Source: an uncultured Oscillospiraceae bacterium (lineage in GTDB: Bacteria > Bacillota > Clostridia > Oscillospirales > Acutalibacteraceae). Taken from it: a stretch of 37,662 bases of DNA. This document shows positions 5,567 through 13,829 of this stretch, in pieces. The stretch spans positions 1 through 37,662 of the forward strand of contig CABTZO010000005.1 of NCBI GenBank assembly GCA_902489335.1, given 5' to 3'. How positions within the stretch are numbered: position 1 is the first letter of the stretch; every line of letters starts with the position of its first letter. The notes beneath the pieces were generated by a model that was not told the origin of the DNA, did no database searches, and saw nothing but the letters and a program-made list of their open reading frames with translations. The position numbers and the translations under genes are program-made.

Positions 5567-7264
5567 ATGAATGATTTTGACAAAATTTGCATGAATTGCA
5601 TGCATGAATTCAAAAATAAATTTGAGTGCGAACATTGCGGGTTTGACAACAGCACTTCTCAAGAAGCACCGTTTTTACCATTCAGAACAATCATTGCACA
5701 GAGATATTTAATAGGATCTGTCAGAGAATTTAACGGTGATGGCGTTACCTATGCTGCTTTTGATACACTCAATAATTCTCCGGTAGAAATAAGAGAATTT
5801 TTGCCGACTAATATTTGCAAAAGGGATAAATTTTCGAATGATTTAATTGTCAATAATGAAAAGAACAATCTGTTTAATGATTACAAAATAAAATTTACAG
5901 ATCTGTGGAAAAAACTTGCAAGACTACGTGGAATAAATAATTTTATTCTTGTCTATGACATAATTGCAGAAAATAATTCTGTATATGCCATATTTGAAAA
6001 CTCAAATCAGTATATAACTTTGAGAGAGTATCTTGCGCAGACCGAAAAAGGTTATCTCGATTGGTCACAAGCAAGAAAATTATTCATGCCGGCTTTGACA
6101 ACTCTTTCTACTTTACACAAAGTTGGAATTATACATACCGGAATTTCACCGTCTACCTTGCTTGTTACAAATTCAGGAAAACTTTTATTCAGTGGATTTT
6201 CGATTGCTCCCGCAAGAACTTCGAGAACGGAATTAGAGCCTGAACTTTTTGACGGATACAGCGCAATAGAACAATATGGATTTGCGGAAAGACAAGGTCC
6301 CTGGACTGATATATATGCTTTTGCGGCTGTTTTATACAGAACGTTGACGGGAATCACTCCAATGGAAGCAACTGCCAGAGTTACAAATGATAAGATGATG
6401 ATCCCGGCAGAGTTTGCCGAAATAATTCCGCCACATATAATATCTGCAATCATAAATGCCATGCAGATTTTGCCTGATGACAGAATAAAAGATGTTGAAG
6501 AATTTAGAGCTGAGCTTTCAGCTTCGCCGAGTTCAACAATAGCAAAAACAGCAACATTGTCTCCGATAACGCAAAAAATGGAAGGCATGATTAATAAATC
6601 TTCCAATAAACAAAAAACGGAGAGCGAAAATCAAAAAAACGAAAAAACAAAAAATAAGAAACGAAGTCAAAATACTCTTGCAATTACTTTGAGTGTCCTC
6701 GCTTTCATTCTTGCCGCTGTAATGATTGTAACTTTTGCTCTGTTTATGACTAAGAAAATCAGCAGCCCTTTACCAAAAGATAAACAAGTTGAATCCACTA
6801 CCCCGGAAAAAATAATGGTCGACGTACCGGATGTTGTCGGTTCTTCATATTACACCGTTAAAGCAGAGAGAACTCTTTCAGATTTTAACGTTGATGTTAA
6901 ATATGAAAAAAGTAATGATAAACCAAAAGGTCAAATTATAAGCCAATCCATTGAGCCCGGCAGATCCGTTCCGAAGAACAGCAACATTACCATCACTGTA
7001 AGTTTAGGCCCTGAACAGGTTGTTGTTCCGAATGTTGTCGGAAAAGATTATGACGAGGCAAAATCTCAACTTGAATCTTTGGGCTTTGTTGTAAATAAAA
7101 TCGATAAGTCTAATTTTAATAATGAAAAACCAAATTCAGTCGCTGAACAGAGCGTTGTGCCTAACAGTTCAAAGAACAAAGGTTCAACAATAACGCTGAT
7201 TGTTTGGGGAAAAGAATCAACACTTCCTACATCTGAAAATCCAAACAGCACAACTCAACCGTAA
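5567..7264 (+). CDS. zinc-ribbon / pseudokinase / PASTA membrane protein
   Basis: Domains in order of the 565-aa protein: a Cys4 zinc ribbon (C8, C11, C21, C24); a Ser/Thr-kinase fold at about 45-315; a charged linker; one membrane helix at about 371-394; two PASTA repeats at about 418-483 and 485-548. The kinase C-lobe is recognisable from IEQYGFAERQGPWTDIYAFAAVLYR, which matches active relatives. The catalytic parts are lost: the VAIK-type lysine is Arg76 (VEIRE), HRD is His-Thr-Gly (190-192), DFG is Ser-Gly-Phe (209-211), and the glycine loop is degenerate. It therefore probably cannot phosphorylate. PASTA domains outside the membrane usually bind muropeptides or beta-lactams. A regulator or scaffold at the cell wall is the likely role. 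The start at 5567 has AAGGAG 7-8 nt upstream. Confidence 0.9.
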   Translation: MNDFDKICMNCMHEFKNKFECEHCGFDNSTSQEAPFLPFRTIIAQRYLIGSVREFNGDGVTYAAFDTLNNSPVEIREFLPTNICKRDKFSNDLIVNNEKNNLFNDYKIKFTDLWKKLARLRGINNFILVYDIIAENNSVYAIFENSNQYITLREYLAQTEKGYLDWSQARKLFMPALTTLSTLHKVGIIHTGISPSTLLVTNSGKLLFSGFSIAPARTSRTELEPELFDGYSAIEQYGFAERQGPWTDIYAFAAVLYRTLTGITPMEATARVTNDKMMIPAEFAEIIPPHIISAIINAMQILPDDRIKDVEEFRAELSASPSSTIAKTATLSPITQKMEGMINKSSNKQKTESENQKNEKTKNKKRSQNTLAITLSVLAFILAAVMIVTFALFMTKKISSPLPKDKQVESTTPEKIMVDVPDVVGSSYYTVKAERTLSDFNVDVKYEKSNDKPKGQIISQSIEPGRSVPKNSNITITVSLGPEQVVVPNVVGKDYDEAKSQLESLGFVVNKIDKSNFNNEKPNSVAEQSVVPNSSKNKGSTITLIVWGKESTLPTSENPNSTTQP

Positions 7265-7281
7265 TAAACCGTAGCAAAAAA

Positions 7282-7306
7282 ACACACCCGAACGGGTGTG
7301 TTTTTT
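7282..7306. terminator. bidirectional intrinsic terminator between the pseudokinase gene and pckG
   Basis: The stem ACACACCCG/CGGGTGTGT (loop AA) is followed by T6 on the plus strand and T7 on the minus strand, so it can end both converging transcripts. Confidence 0.9.
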
Positions 7307-7310
7307 ATTT

Positions 7311-7348
7311 CGCATAAAAGACTTTGGTGAAGGTCTTTGATTAATGCG
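7311..7348. terminator. second hairpin in the convergent gap
   Basis: CGCAT/ATGCG (7311-7315 with 7344-7348) encloses AAAGAC/GTCTTT (7317-7322 with 7333-7338). It lies between the pckG stop and the main terminator and could be a weak terminator or a 3'-end stabiliser of the pckG mRNA. Confidence 0.4.
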
Positions 7349-7365
7349 AATTTTTAGACAGAGAA

Positions 7366-9141
7366 TTAACCGTTGATATTTTTATCCAAGGTATCAAGGC
7401 TTTCTTTCAACTGTCCGGGGAGGTTGTTAAATTGCGAATAGAATTTCTTTATACCATCAACTTCTTCTTTCCAAAGCTCTTTATCAACCGTCAGCATCTG
7501 TTGAAGTCTATCTTGACTGACTTCATCTTCAATACCTTTCAAATTGATATCCTCAACTTTGGGCAGATAGCCGATTTCACTTTCAACTGCATCAACTTCA
7601 CCGTCACATCTCTTGATGATCCAGTCAAGAACACGCAGATTATCGCCAAATCCCGGCCACATAAATTTGCCGTCTTCATCTTTTCTGAACCAGTTTACAT
7701 TGAAAATCTTCGGTGCTTTATCTTCATCGAGTGTTTCGCCGATTTCAATCCAATGTTTGAAATATTCAGACATATCGTAACCACAGAACGGAAGCATTGC
7801 CATTGGATCACGACGCACAACTCCTACAGCACCTGCTGCCGCAGCCGTTGTTTCCGATGCCATAACAGATCCTACGAAAACTCCGTGATTCCAATCTCTT
7901 GACTGATATACAAGCGGAGCAAGTTTTGCTCTCCTTCCGCCGAAAATAAATGCTGATATCGGCACGCCCTGCGGGTTTTCAAATTCTTTTGATAAAACAG
8001 GGCAATTTTGAATCGGAGCCGTAAATCTGCTGTTTGGATGAGCACCCTTTTCTTCAGATGTCTCTCCATTCCAGGGATTTCCTTTCCAATCAATCGCGTT
8101 CTTCGGAGGATTGTCGTTAAGTCCTTCCCACCATGGTGTATTGTCAGACTTATCTAAAACAACATTTGTAAAAATTGTTCCTTTTTTAGTTGTTGCAAGT
8201 GCATTCGGATTTGATTTGTCATTTGTGCCGGGAGCAACTCCAAAGAAACCATTTTCGGGGTTCATAGCATAAAGTCTGCCGTCTTCGCCTTTTCTGATCC
8301 AAGATATATCGTCTCCGACAGTCCAAACTTTATATCCCTTTTCTTTATAAATTTCAGGTGGAATAAGCATGGCTAAATTTGTTTTTCCACAAGCTGAAGG
8401 GAAAGCCGCACACACATATTTCACTTCTCCCTTTGGGTTTTCTATTCCCAAAATGAGCATGTGTTCAGCCTGCCAGCCCTCATTTTTTCCTTGATAAGAA
8501 GCTATTCTGAGAGCAAAGCATTTTTTACCTAAAATTACGTTTCCGCCATATCCGGAATTAACCGAATATATTGTATTGTCTTGCGGGAAGTGACAGATAT
8601 ATCTTTTTTCTGCATCAAGATCACATTTTGAGTGAATTCCTCTTACCCAATCATCGCTGTCGCCCAAAACATCCAAGACCTTTTTTCCGATTCTCGTCAT
8701 AATTGCCATATTTAAAACAACATAGATAGAATCTGTTACTTCAAGTCCGGCTTTTGAAAATGGCGATCCGATTACGCCCATTGAATACGGAATGACATAC
8801 ATTGTCTTTCCCTTCATTGAACCACGTGCAATATCATCTAACATCTTGTAGCATTTATCAGGATCCATCCAATGATTGGTAGGACCTGCCTGCTCCTCTT
8901 TCGGCGTGCAGATGAAAGTTCTGTCTTCAACTCTTGCAACGTCATTAACAGCTGTTCTGTGTAAATAACAGCCTGGATATTTTTCCTGATTGAGTTCTAA
9001 AATTTCGCCCGTAGAACAGGCTTCTTTTCTCAACTGATCTAATTGTTCTTCGCTTCCGTCAATCCATACAGTTTTTGCAGGAGACAAAAGTTCTTCACAA
9101 TTTTTAACCCATTCTAAAATCTTTTTGTTCTGCGTAAGCAT
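7366..9141 (-). CDS. pckG: phosphoenolpyruvate carboxykinase (GTP)
   Basis: The 591-aa length fits the GTP-dependent class. The P-loop is FPSACGKTN (247-255) with the hyper-reactive cysteine at 251; ATP-type enzymes have GxxGTGKT instead. HGVFVGSVMASETTAAAAG and WPGFGDNLRVLDWIIKR are also GTP-class signatures. The enzyme interconverts oxaloacetate + GTP with PEP + CO2 + GDP. In many fermenting anaerobes it runs toward oxaloacetate to conserve energy; the direction cannot be read here. The gene stands alone with its own strong promoter and terminator. ATG 9141 has AGGA about 11 nt upstream. Confidence 0.96.
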   Translation of the reverse strand: MLTQNKKILEWVKNCEELLSPAKTVWIDGSEEQLDQLRKEACSTGEILELNQEKYPGCYLHRTAVNDVARVEDRTFICTPKEEQAGPTNHWMDPDKCYKMLDDIARGSMKGKTMYVIPYSMGVIGSPFSKAGLEVTDSIYVVLNMAIMTRIGKKVLDVLGDSDDWVRGIHSKCDLDAEKRYICHFPQDNTIYSVNSGYGGNVILGKKCFALRIASYQGKNEGWQAEHMLILGIENPKGEVKYVCAAFPSACGKTNLAMLIPPEIYKEKGYKVWTVGDDISWIRKGEDGRLYAMNPENGFFGVAPGTNDKSNPNALATTKKGTIFTNVVLDKSDNTPWWEGLNDNPPKNAIDWKGNPWNGETSEEKGAHPNSRFTAPIQNCPVLSKEFENPQGVPISAFIFGGRRAKLAPLVYQSRDWNHGVFVGSVMASETTAAAAGAVGVVRRDPMAMLPFCGYDMSEYFKHWIEIGETLDEDKAPKIFNVNWFRKDEDGKFMWPGFGDNLRVLDWIIKRCDGEVDAVESEIGYLPKVEDINLKGIEDEVSQDRLQQMLTVDKELWKEEVDGIKKFYSQFNNLPGQLKESLDTLDKNING

Positions 9142-9202
9142 TTAATCGATGTTCCTTTCAAAAATGAAATTTATTAAATCGGTAATTTCTTTTTTCTAAT
9201 AA

Positions 9203-9231
9203 ATAATACTATTGTAAGCGATTATTGTCAA
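9203..9231 (-). promoter_or_regulatory. pckG promoter
   Basis: The minus strand has TTGACA (9231-9226), a 17-bp spacer and TATTAT (9208-9203), near consensus, about 65 bp from the pckG start. No obvious operator dyad is seen in the leader. Confidence 0.75.
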
Positions 9232-9320
9232 CGATTTTGCATTTTTTATAATCAAAAATTGCATTTTTATTCTTATTGTTAGATTTTGAGCATAATCTTT
9301 TATTTTTTTTGTATGTATTG

Positions 9321-9326
9321 TATAAT
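9321..9326 (+). promoter_or_regulatory. -10 element giving a probable leaderless transcript
   Basis: TATAAT ends 7 bases before ATG 9333, so the usual start of transcription falls at or next to the start codon. No good -35 is found 16-18 bp upstream, and no Shine-Dalgarno precedes the ATG. Confidence 0.5.
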
Positions 9327-9332
9327 GCTTTT

Positions 9333-10289
9333 ATGAAAATATCATTTATTATACCTTGTTACAACGAGGAAGATAACGTTCGTCAAATGAAAGATTCTCT
9401 GTCAAAATCATATAAAAAATATGATGATGTTAAACTGGAGCTTATTTTTATAGATGACGGATCAACAGATAAGACTTTGGACAATTTAAAGGATCTTGAA
9501 AGCGATGAAAAAACAGAGGTAAAAATCATTGAACTTTCAAGACATTTCGGGAAAGAAAGCGCTATGTTTGCAGGGCTTTCTTTGTCAAAGGGTGACTATG
9601 TTTGCAATATTGACGGCGACTGTCAGCAGGATCCGGAATTTACAACAAAGATGTTCGATATGTTAAAAGAGAACAAAAACGTAGACTGTGTTGCAACCGT
9701 CGCAACTAAAAGACTTGAAACAAAAAAAAGTAAATTTTTAAAGTCAGCATTTTATAAAATAATAAATTTTTTATCCGAAACCAAGTTTGAAAACGGAGCA
9801 TCGGATTTTCGTATGTATACAAGACAAGTTGCAAATGCGATTTTAGATATGAAAGAATATCACCGCTTCACAAAAGGCTTGTTCTCATTTGTGGGATTCA
9901 ACGTCGTTTACATGGATTATACCCCGCTTGCAAGACTTAACAGCCAAAGCAAATGGTCTTTCAAAAAATTGTTTTATTATGCACTTGAAGGATTTTTATC
10001 TTTTGGTCAGCATCTCTTTGTGCCCCTATTTTTTGTCGGAGTTTTCCTGTTTATCATTTCTATAATAATGTTTTTATTTGGAATAATAGGCTTTTTCTCA
10101 GAAAATCATTCCTTCATTTCAATTTATACTTTGATTAATTTCTTGTTTTTCATTGAAGGAATTAAATTACCGGCGATGGCGGTTTTAGGAGAATATATTT
10201 CAAAGATATATATTCAGACAAAGAACAGACCCATATTTATCGCAAAAAATTATTTTAATCAGCCTATGAAAAATAAAAAAGAAAATTAA
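9333..10289 (+). CDS. family 2 glycosyltransferase with two membrane helices (GtrB/DPM1-like)
   Basis: The 318-aa protein starts MKISFIIPCYNEEDNV. The GT-A domain shows IDDGSTDKT near residues 46-54 and the DxD-type NIDGDCQQDPE, which binds the nucleotide-sugar metal. DFRMY and FTKGLFSFVGF follow. Two hydrophobic segments near the C-terminus and LGEYISKIYIQTKNRP are typical of polyprenyl-phosphate glycosyltransferases, which load a sugar on undecaprenyl phosphate for cell-envelope decoration. Donor and target are unknown. An upstream in-frame start at 9276 would lie before the promoter -10 and is rejected. The gene stands alone, divergent from pckG and convergent with clpC. Confidence 0.88.
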   Translation: MKISFIIPCYNEEDNVRQMKDSLSKSYKKYDDVKLELIFIDDGSTDKTLDNLKDLESDEKTEVKIIELSRHFGKESAMFAGLSLSKGDYVCNIDGDCQQDPEFTTKMFDMLKENKNVDCVATVATKRLETKKSKFLKSAFYKIINFLSETKFENGASDFRMYTRQVANAILDMKEYHRFTKGLFSFVGFNVVYMDYTPLARLNSQSKWSFKKLFYYALEGFLSFGQHLFVPLFFVGVFLFIISIIMFLFGIIGFFSENHSFISIYTLINFLFFIEGIKLPAMAVLGEYISKIYIQTKNRPIFIAKNYFNQPMKNKKEN

Positions 10290-10299
10290 AAAAGAAAAT

Positions 10300-10328
10300 G
10301 GTGCATACATTGTATGCACCGATTTTTT
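10300..10328. terminator. bidirectional terminator between the glycosyltransferase gene and clpC
   Basis: The stem GGTGCATAC/GTATGCACC has a 3-nt loop (10300-10320) followed by a T6 run on the plus strand. The minus strand has a T-rich tail as well. The clpC stop codon overlaps the T tract. Confidence 0.88.
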
Positions 10329-12753
10329 ATATCTTCTCGCAATGAATTTCTTCATCTTTCATTGAGAGTTTATATTTTTCACCTTTCTTAACCGATTCGT
10401 CCAAAATCAGATTTGCAATATAATCTTCAATCTGAGTGCTTATCGCTCTTTTGAGCGGTCTTGCACCATATTCCGGATCGTATCCTTTGTCGGCGATAAA
10501 TGAAACAACGCTGTCATCAAATTCGACATATATTTCATTTTTTTCAAGTCTTAAAGAGAGTTGTTTTAAAAGATTATTGGCAATGATTTTTATTTGTTCT
10601 TTCTTCAAGCTCTTGAATACAATTATATCATCAACTCTGTTTAGAAATTCGGGTCTGAAAGTCTTCTTGAGTTCCGATAAAACATTATCCTTTATTTCAT
10701 CATCGGAAATTTGTTTTTCTTCTCCCTCTCCGGCCTTAAATCCAAGGGTTTCACCTTGATTCATAATGGTTCTTGCACCGACATTAGAAGTCATAATGAT
10801 TATTGTGTTTTTGAAGTTTACTTTTACTCCTTGAGAATCCGTCAAGATACCGTCATCGAGAATTTGAAGTAACATATTGAATATGTCCGGATGAGCTTTT
10901 TCAATCTCATCAAACAATATTACACTGTAAGGCTTTCTCCTGACTTGTTCGGTTAATTGACCTCCTTCATCATATCCGACATATCCGGGCGGTGAGCCTA
11001 TAAGCTTTGATGCCGTATGTTTTTCCATGTATTCAGACATATCAAATCTTATAATTGCACTCTCGTCTCCAAACAATGACTGCGCAATCGCTTTTGAAAG
11101 TTCTGTTTTGCCCACTCCGGTCGGTCCTAAGAATATAAATGAGCCTATCGGTTTTTTGGGGTCCTTGATTCCCGTTCTAGATCTTCTTATTGCGCTGCTG
11201 ACTGATTTTACAGCTTCCTCCTGTCCTATTATTCTCTTGTGTAATTCGTCTTCCAAATTCAAAAGCCTTTTGCTTTCAGACTGGGTAAGTTGTGTAACCG
11301 GAACATTAGTCCATTGAGACACAATTGAAGCTATATCTTCCTTTGTGACACATTTTTCCTCTCTGTTTGACTTATCTTTCCACGCTTCTTTTTCTTTTTT
11401 CAATTCATCGTTGAGTTTCTTTTCTTCATCACGAAGTTTTGCAGCTTTTTCAAAATCCTGTTGTGATACAGCAACTTCTTTTTCGGACTTCAGCTCTTCA
11501 ATTTTCTTTTCAATTTCTTTCAAACTTTGAGGTGATGTAACCGATTTCAATCTTATTCTTGAAGCAGCTTCATCGATCAAGTCAATTGCTTTGTCAGGTA
11601 AAAATCTGTCGCCTATGTATCTTGAACTCATATCAACCGCCGCATAGATTGCATCATCTAAAATTTTAACTTTGTGATGAGCTTCATATTTGTCACGAAT
11701 ACCTTTTAAAATTGCAACACTGTCTTCTTCCGATGGTTCATCTACCATAACAGGTTGGAATCGTCTCTCCAAAGCGGCGTCCTTTTCGATATATTTTCTG
11801 TATTCATTTATTGTAGTGGCACCGATCACCTGAAGTTCACCTCGTGCAAGAGAAGGTTTTAAGATGTTTCCCGCATCCATCGAGCCCTCTGCACTTCCGG
11901 CTCCGACTATGGTATGAATTTCATCTATAAACAGCATAGTGTTTGTAGACGCCTTAACCTCTTCCAAAACTTTTTGCATTCTCTCTTCAAATTCTCCGCG
12001 ATATTTGCTTCCTGCAACCATCGAATTTAAGTCTAAGGTTACAATTCTCTTGTCTTTTAGAATATCAGGAACTTCATTTTTAGAGATTTTGAGCGCCAAT
12101 CCTTCGGCTATTGCAGTTTTACCGACACCCGGTTCGCCTATTAAAACAGGATTATTTTTTGTCCTTCTGCTTAAAATCTGCACTACTCTTTGAATTTCTT
12201 TATCGCGTCCGATAACCGGATCTATCTTATTTTCCTTTGCGAGTTTCGTTAAATCTCTTCCATATTTATCAAGTGTCGGAGTCGAATCGATTTCATTTCC
12301 TCCGGCTTTTTGGGCCATACCAGGATTTCCCGCAAATTCGCTTGCAATGTCATTTGAATTTATACCAAGTTTATAGAGAATATAGAACGCGCTGCTTTCT
12401 GTATCACTTAGCATTCCTATAAAAAGATGTTGAGCTCCGGCCAAAGTCAATCCCTGAGATCTTGCAAGTCTTAAGGAATAGTCGATTATATTCTTAATGT
12501 CCGGAGAGAAAGATTCCGGTGAAAGCTGAGTTTTTCTTCCTTCCCCTATGCTCTGTCTCAAAATCTCTTTCATTTCAGAAAATCCGATGTTTTTAGAAGA
12601 CAAAACTCTTCCTATAACCGAATTTTCATTCTCTGACAACGCGCAAAGAAGATGCTCGCTGCCCACATAATTATGTCCCATTTCTTCTGATATTTTAATT
12701 GCTAAATTTAATATTTCATTAGCTTCATCGTTAAATCCCGAAAATTTAAACAT
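10327..12753 (-). CDS. clpC: ATP-dependent Clp protease ATP-binding subunit ClpC
   Basis: This 808-aa class-I Hsp100 unfoldase has two N-terminal Clp repeats (about 4-145) and a first AAA+ module with Walker A GEPGVGKT (206-213) and Walker B LFIDEIH (274-280). A UVR-like coiled-coil M-domain (about 410-465) and a second AAA+ module with Walker A GPTGVGKT (543-550) follow. An LGF loop (670-672) docks on ClpP. It unfolds damaged or tagged proteins for ClpP. It is the last gene of ctsR-mcsA-clpC. The GGGGG ribosome site overlaps the end of mcsA. The M-domain suggests dependence on adaptors such as MecA; McsB is not encoded here. Confidence 0.96.
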   Translation of the reverse strand: MFKFSGFNDEANEILNLAIKISEEMGHNYVGSEHLLCALSENENSVIGRVLSSKNIGFSEMKEILRQSIGEGRKTQLSPESFSPDIKNIIDYSLRLARSQGLTLAGAQHLFIGMLSDTESSAFYILYKLGINSNDIASEFAGNPGMAQKAGGNEIDSTPTLDKYGRDLTKLAKENKIDPVIGRDKEIQRVVQILSRRTKNNPVLIGEPGVGKTAIAEGLALKISKNEVPDILKDKRIVTLDLNSMVAGSKYRGEFEERMQKVLEEVKASTNTMLFIDEIHTIVGAGSAEGSMDAGNILKPSLARGELQVIGATTINEYRKYIEKDAALERRFQPVMVDEPSEEDSVAILKGIRDKYEAHHKVKILDDAIYAAVDMSSRYIGDRFLPDKAIDLIDEAASRIRLKSVTSPQSLKEIEKKIEELKSEKEVAVSQQDFEKAAKLRDEEKKLNDELKKEKEAWKDKSNREEKCVTKEDIASIVSQWTNVPVTQLTQSESKRLLNLEDELHKRIIGQEEAVKSVSSAIRRSRTGIKDPKKPIGSFIFLGPTGVGKTELSKAIAQSLFGDESAIIRFDMSEYMEKHTASKLIGSPPGYVGYDEGGQLTEQVRRKPYSVILFDEIEKAHPDIFNMLLQILDDGILTDSQGVKVNFKNTIIIMTSNVGARTIMNQGETLGFKAGEGEEKQISDDEIKDNVLSELKKTFRPEFLNRVDDIIVFKSLKKEQIKIIANNLLKQLSLRLEKNEIYVEFDDSVVSFIADKGYDPEYGARPLKRAISTQIEDYIANLILDESVKKGEKYKLSMKDEEIHCEKI

Positions 12754-12755
12754 TT

Positions 12756-13196
12756 TTATTCCCCCTTTTCGTCTTTATCTTCTTTTTCTTTATTTTCTCT
12801 AATTAAGTCTCTCAGCCTTGCGGCTTCTTCGAAATTTTCTTCATCTATTGCCTTTTCAAGTTCCTTTTGCAAATCCGACTTTTCTTCGTTGTTGTTATTG
12901 TTGTCAACGACTGTATAAGCAATTTGCGGATGTGTTTGTTTATTGTAGCTTCCCGAGAAATCTTCGCCGAATAAACTCGGTAACGAGAAAAAGCTTTCGC
13001 CGGAAAGTATTGAAGGGGCGTTGAAGAAGTTTTCAAACAGACTTCCGAATCCCGAAAATACGGGTTTGTTGAACATATCGGAATATCCGAGCTTTTCGGC
13101 ACAATCAGAGCAAAGATGTAATTCCTTTGATTTACCGTTTATCGATCTTTTTATAAATACATTAGCTTGTCTAAGCTTACAATTTTGACATAACAT
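12756..13196 (-). CDS. mcsA: McsA-like zinc-finger / UVR-motif protein
   Basis: The 146-aa protein starts MLCQNCKLRQANVFIKR and has CQNC (3-6) and CSDC (about 30-33), one treble-clef-like zinc site. A Phe/Ser-rich middle and a C-terminal UVR motif (LEKAIDEENFEEAARLRDLI) follow. Classical McsA has two zinc sites and activates the arginine kinase McsB. Here the second pair is missing and no mcsB lies between mcsA and clpC, so it may act as a ClpC adaptor or CtsR modulator on its own. ATG 13196 is chosen because AGGAGG lies 6 nt upstream; a longer frame (13211) would start inside that ribosome site and overlap ctsR. Confidence 0.85.
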   Translation of the reverse strand: MLCQNCKLRQANVFIKRSINGKSKELHLCSDCAEKLGYSDMFNKPVFSGFGSLFENFFNAPSILSGESFFSLPSLFGEDFSGSYNKQTHPQIAYTVVDNNNNNEEKSDLQKELEKAIDEENFEEAARLRDLIRENKEKEDKDEKGE

Positions 13197-13197
13197 A

Positions 13198-13656
13198 TTA
13201 ATCCTCCTCATTAAGAATATTCATTATCATATTTTTAAAAATACTCGCTCTAACTTTATTTCTTTCATCTCTGTTTGCATCCTTCATTGTTGAATCAGAT
13301 AATGCTGACAATATAAGCCGAGCCTCGTTTAGTGTTAAAAAATTTGAGTTGTAAAAATTATGGACCAAAGCCTGTAAAGTGTTTTCATCATAACTGTCGC
13401 CCGACTCACTTAAAACACCGGTCACATAATCTAATCCGTCATTAGTAACTCGCGAAATTCTTATGTAGCCGCCACCGCCTCTTCTTGACTCGACAATGTA
13501 TCCGTGCTCAGGTGTAAATCTTGAAGATATCACATAATTTATCTGACTCGGGACACAGCCTAATTCATTTGCCAATTCGTTACGCGATATCTCGGTAATT
13601 CCTTCTTCCGAAAGCATTTCAATAATCAAAGACGCAATTTTATTAGATAAATTCAT
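13198..13656 (-). CDS. ctsR: transcriptional repressor CtsR
   Basis: The 152-aa protein has the CtsR winged helix: ISRNELANELGCVPSQINYVISSRFTPEHGYIVESRRGGGGYIRI, where RGGGGYI is the DNA-contacting wing. CtsR represses clp genes at normal temperature and is released by heat. It heads the operon, and its own promoter carries two heptad-repeat operators, which shows autoregulation. A GGAG lies about 13 nt before ATG 13656, a long spacing that may lower its translation. Confidence 0.95.
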   Translation of the reverse strand: MNLSNKIASLIIEMLSEEGITEISRNELANELGCVPSQINYVISSRFTPEHGYIVESRRGGGGYIRISRVTNDGLDYVTGVLSESGDSYDENTLQALVHNFYNSNFLTLNEARLILSALSDSTMKDANRDERNKVRASIFKNMIMNILNEED

Positions 13657-13705
13657 CTTTTTTGATTCACTCCTTTTCTTCCAATAAGGTTAAAATATTT
13701 TAGAC

Positions 13706-13761
13706 TTTGACTTTCTTTAACCTTTAACCGTATTATATAGTAAAGGTCAGAAAAAGTCAAA
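13706..13761 (-). promoter_or_regulatory. ctsR operon promoter with two CtsR boxes
   Basis: The minus strand has TTGACT (13760-13755), a 17-bp spacer and TATAAT (13737-13732). CtsR box 1, GGTCAGAAAAAGTCAAA (plus strand 13745-13761), overlaps the -35 and fits RGTCAAA-NAN-RGTCAAA with one mismatch. Box 2, GGTTAAAGAAAGTCAAA (minus strand 13722-13706), lies downstream of the -10, with another TTTAACC heptad beside it at 13723-13729. Dual boxes fit tight repression. Confidence 0.85.
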
Positions 13762-13782
13762 TCTTTTTCAAAAAATTTTTCC

Positions 13783-13814
13783 ACAAAAAAAATCGGCGAA
13801 AAATCGCCGATTTT
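13783..13814 (-). terminator. terminator of the repeat-domain membrane-protein gene
   Basis: AAAATCGGCGA/TCGCCGATTTT (13789-13814) has an A4 loop and is followed on the minus strand by a T run. It lies just past the stop at 13830. Confidence 0.85.
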
Positions 13815-13829
13815 AAAGAAAATAAATTT

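Noticed and set aside
5341..5574. 77-codon plus-strand frame before the kinase-fold gene
   Set aside because: It runs through repeats C and D, has no ribosome site, and overlaps the real start of the next gene.
6052..6606. 184-codon antisense frame inside the pseudokinase gene
   Set aside because: It is fully contained in a strongly supported gene, its composition looks like reversed coding sequence, and it has no ribosome site.
7432..7902. 156-codon antisense frame inside pckG
   Set aside because: It is a shadow of pckG, with no family motif or initiation signal.
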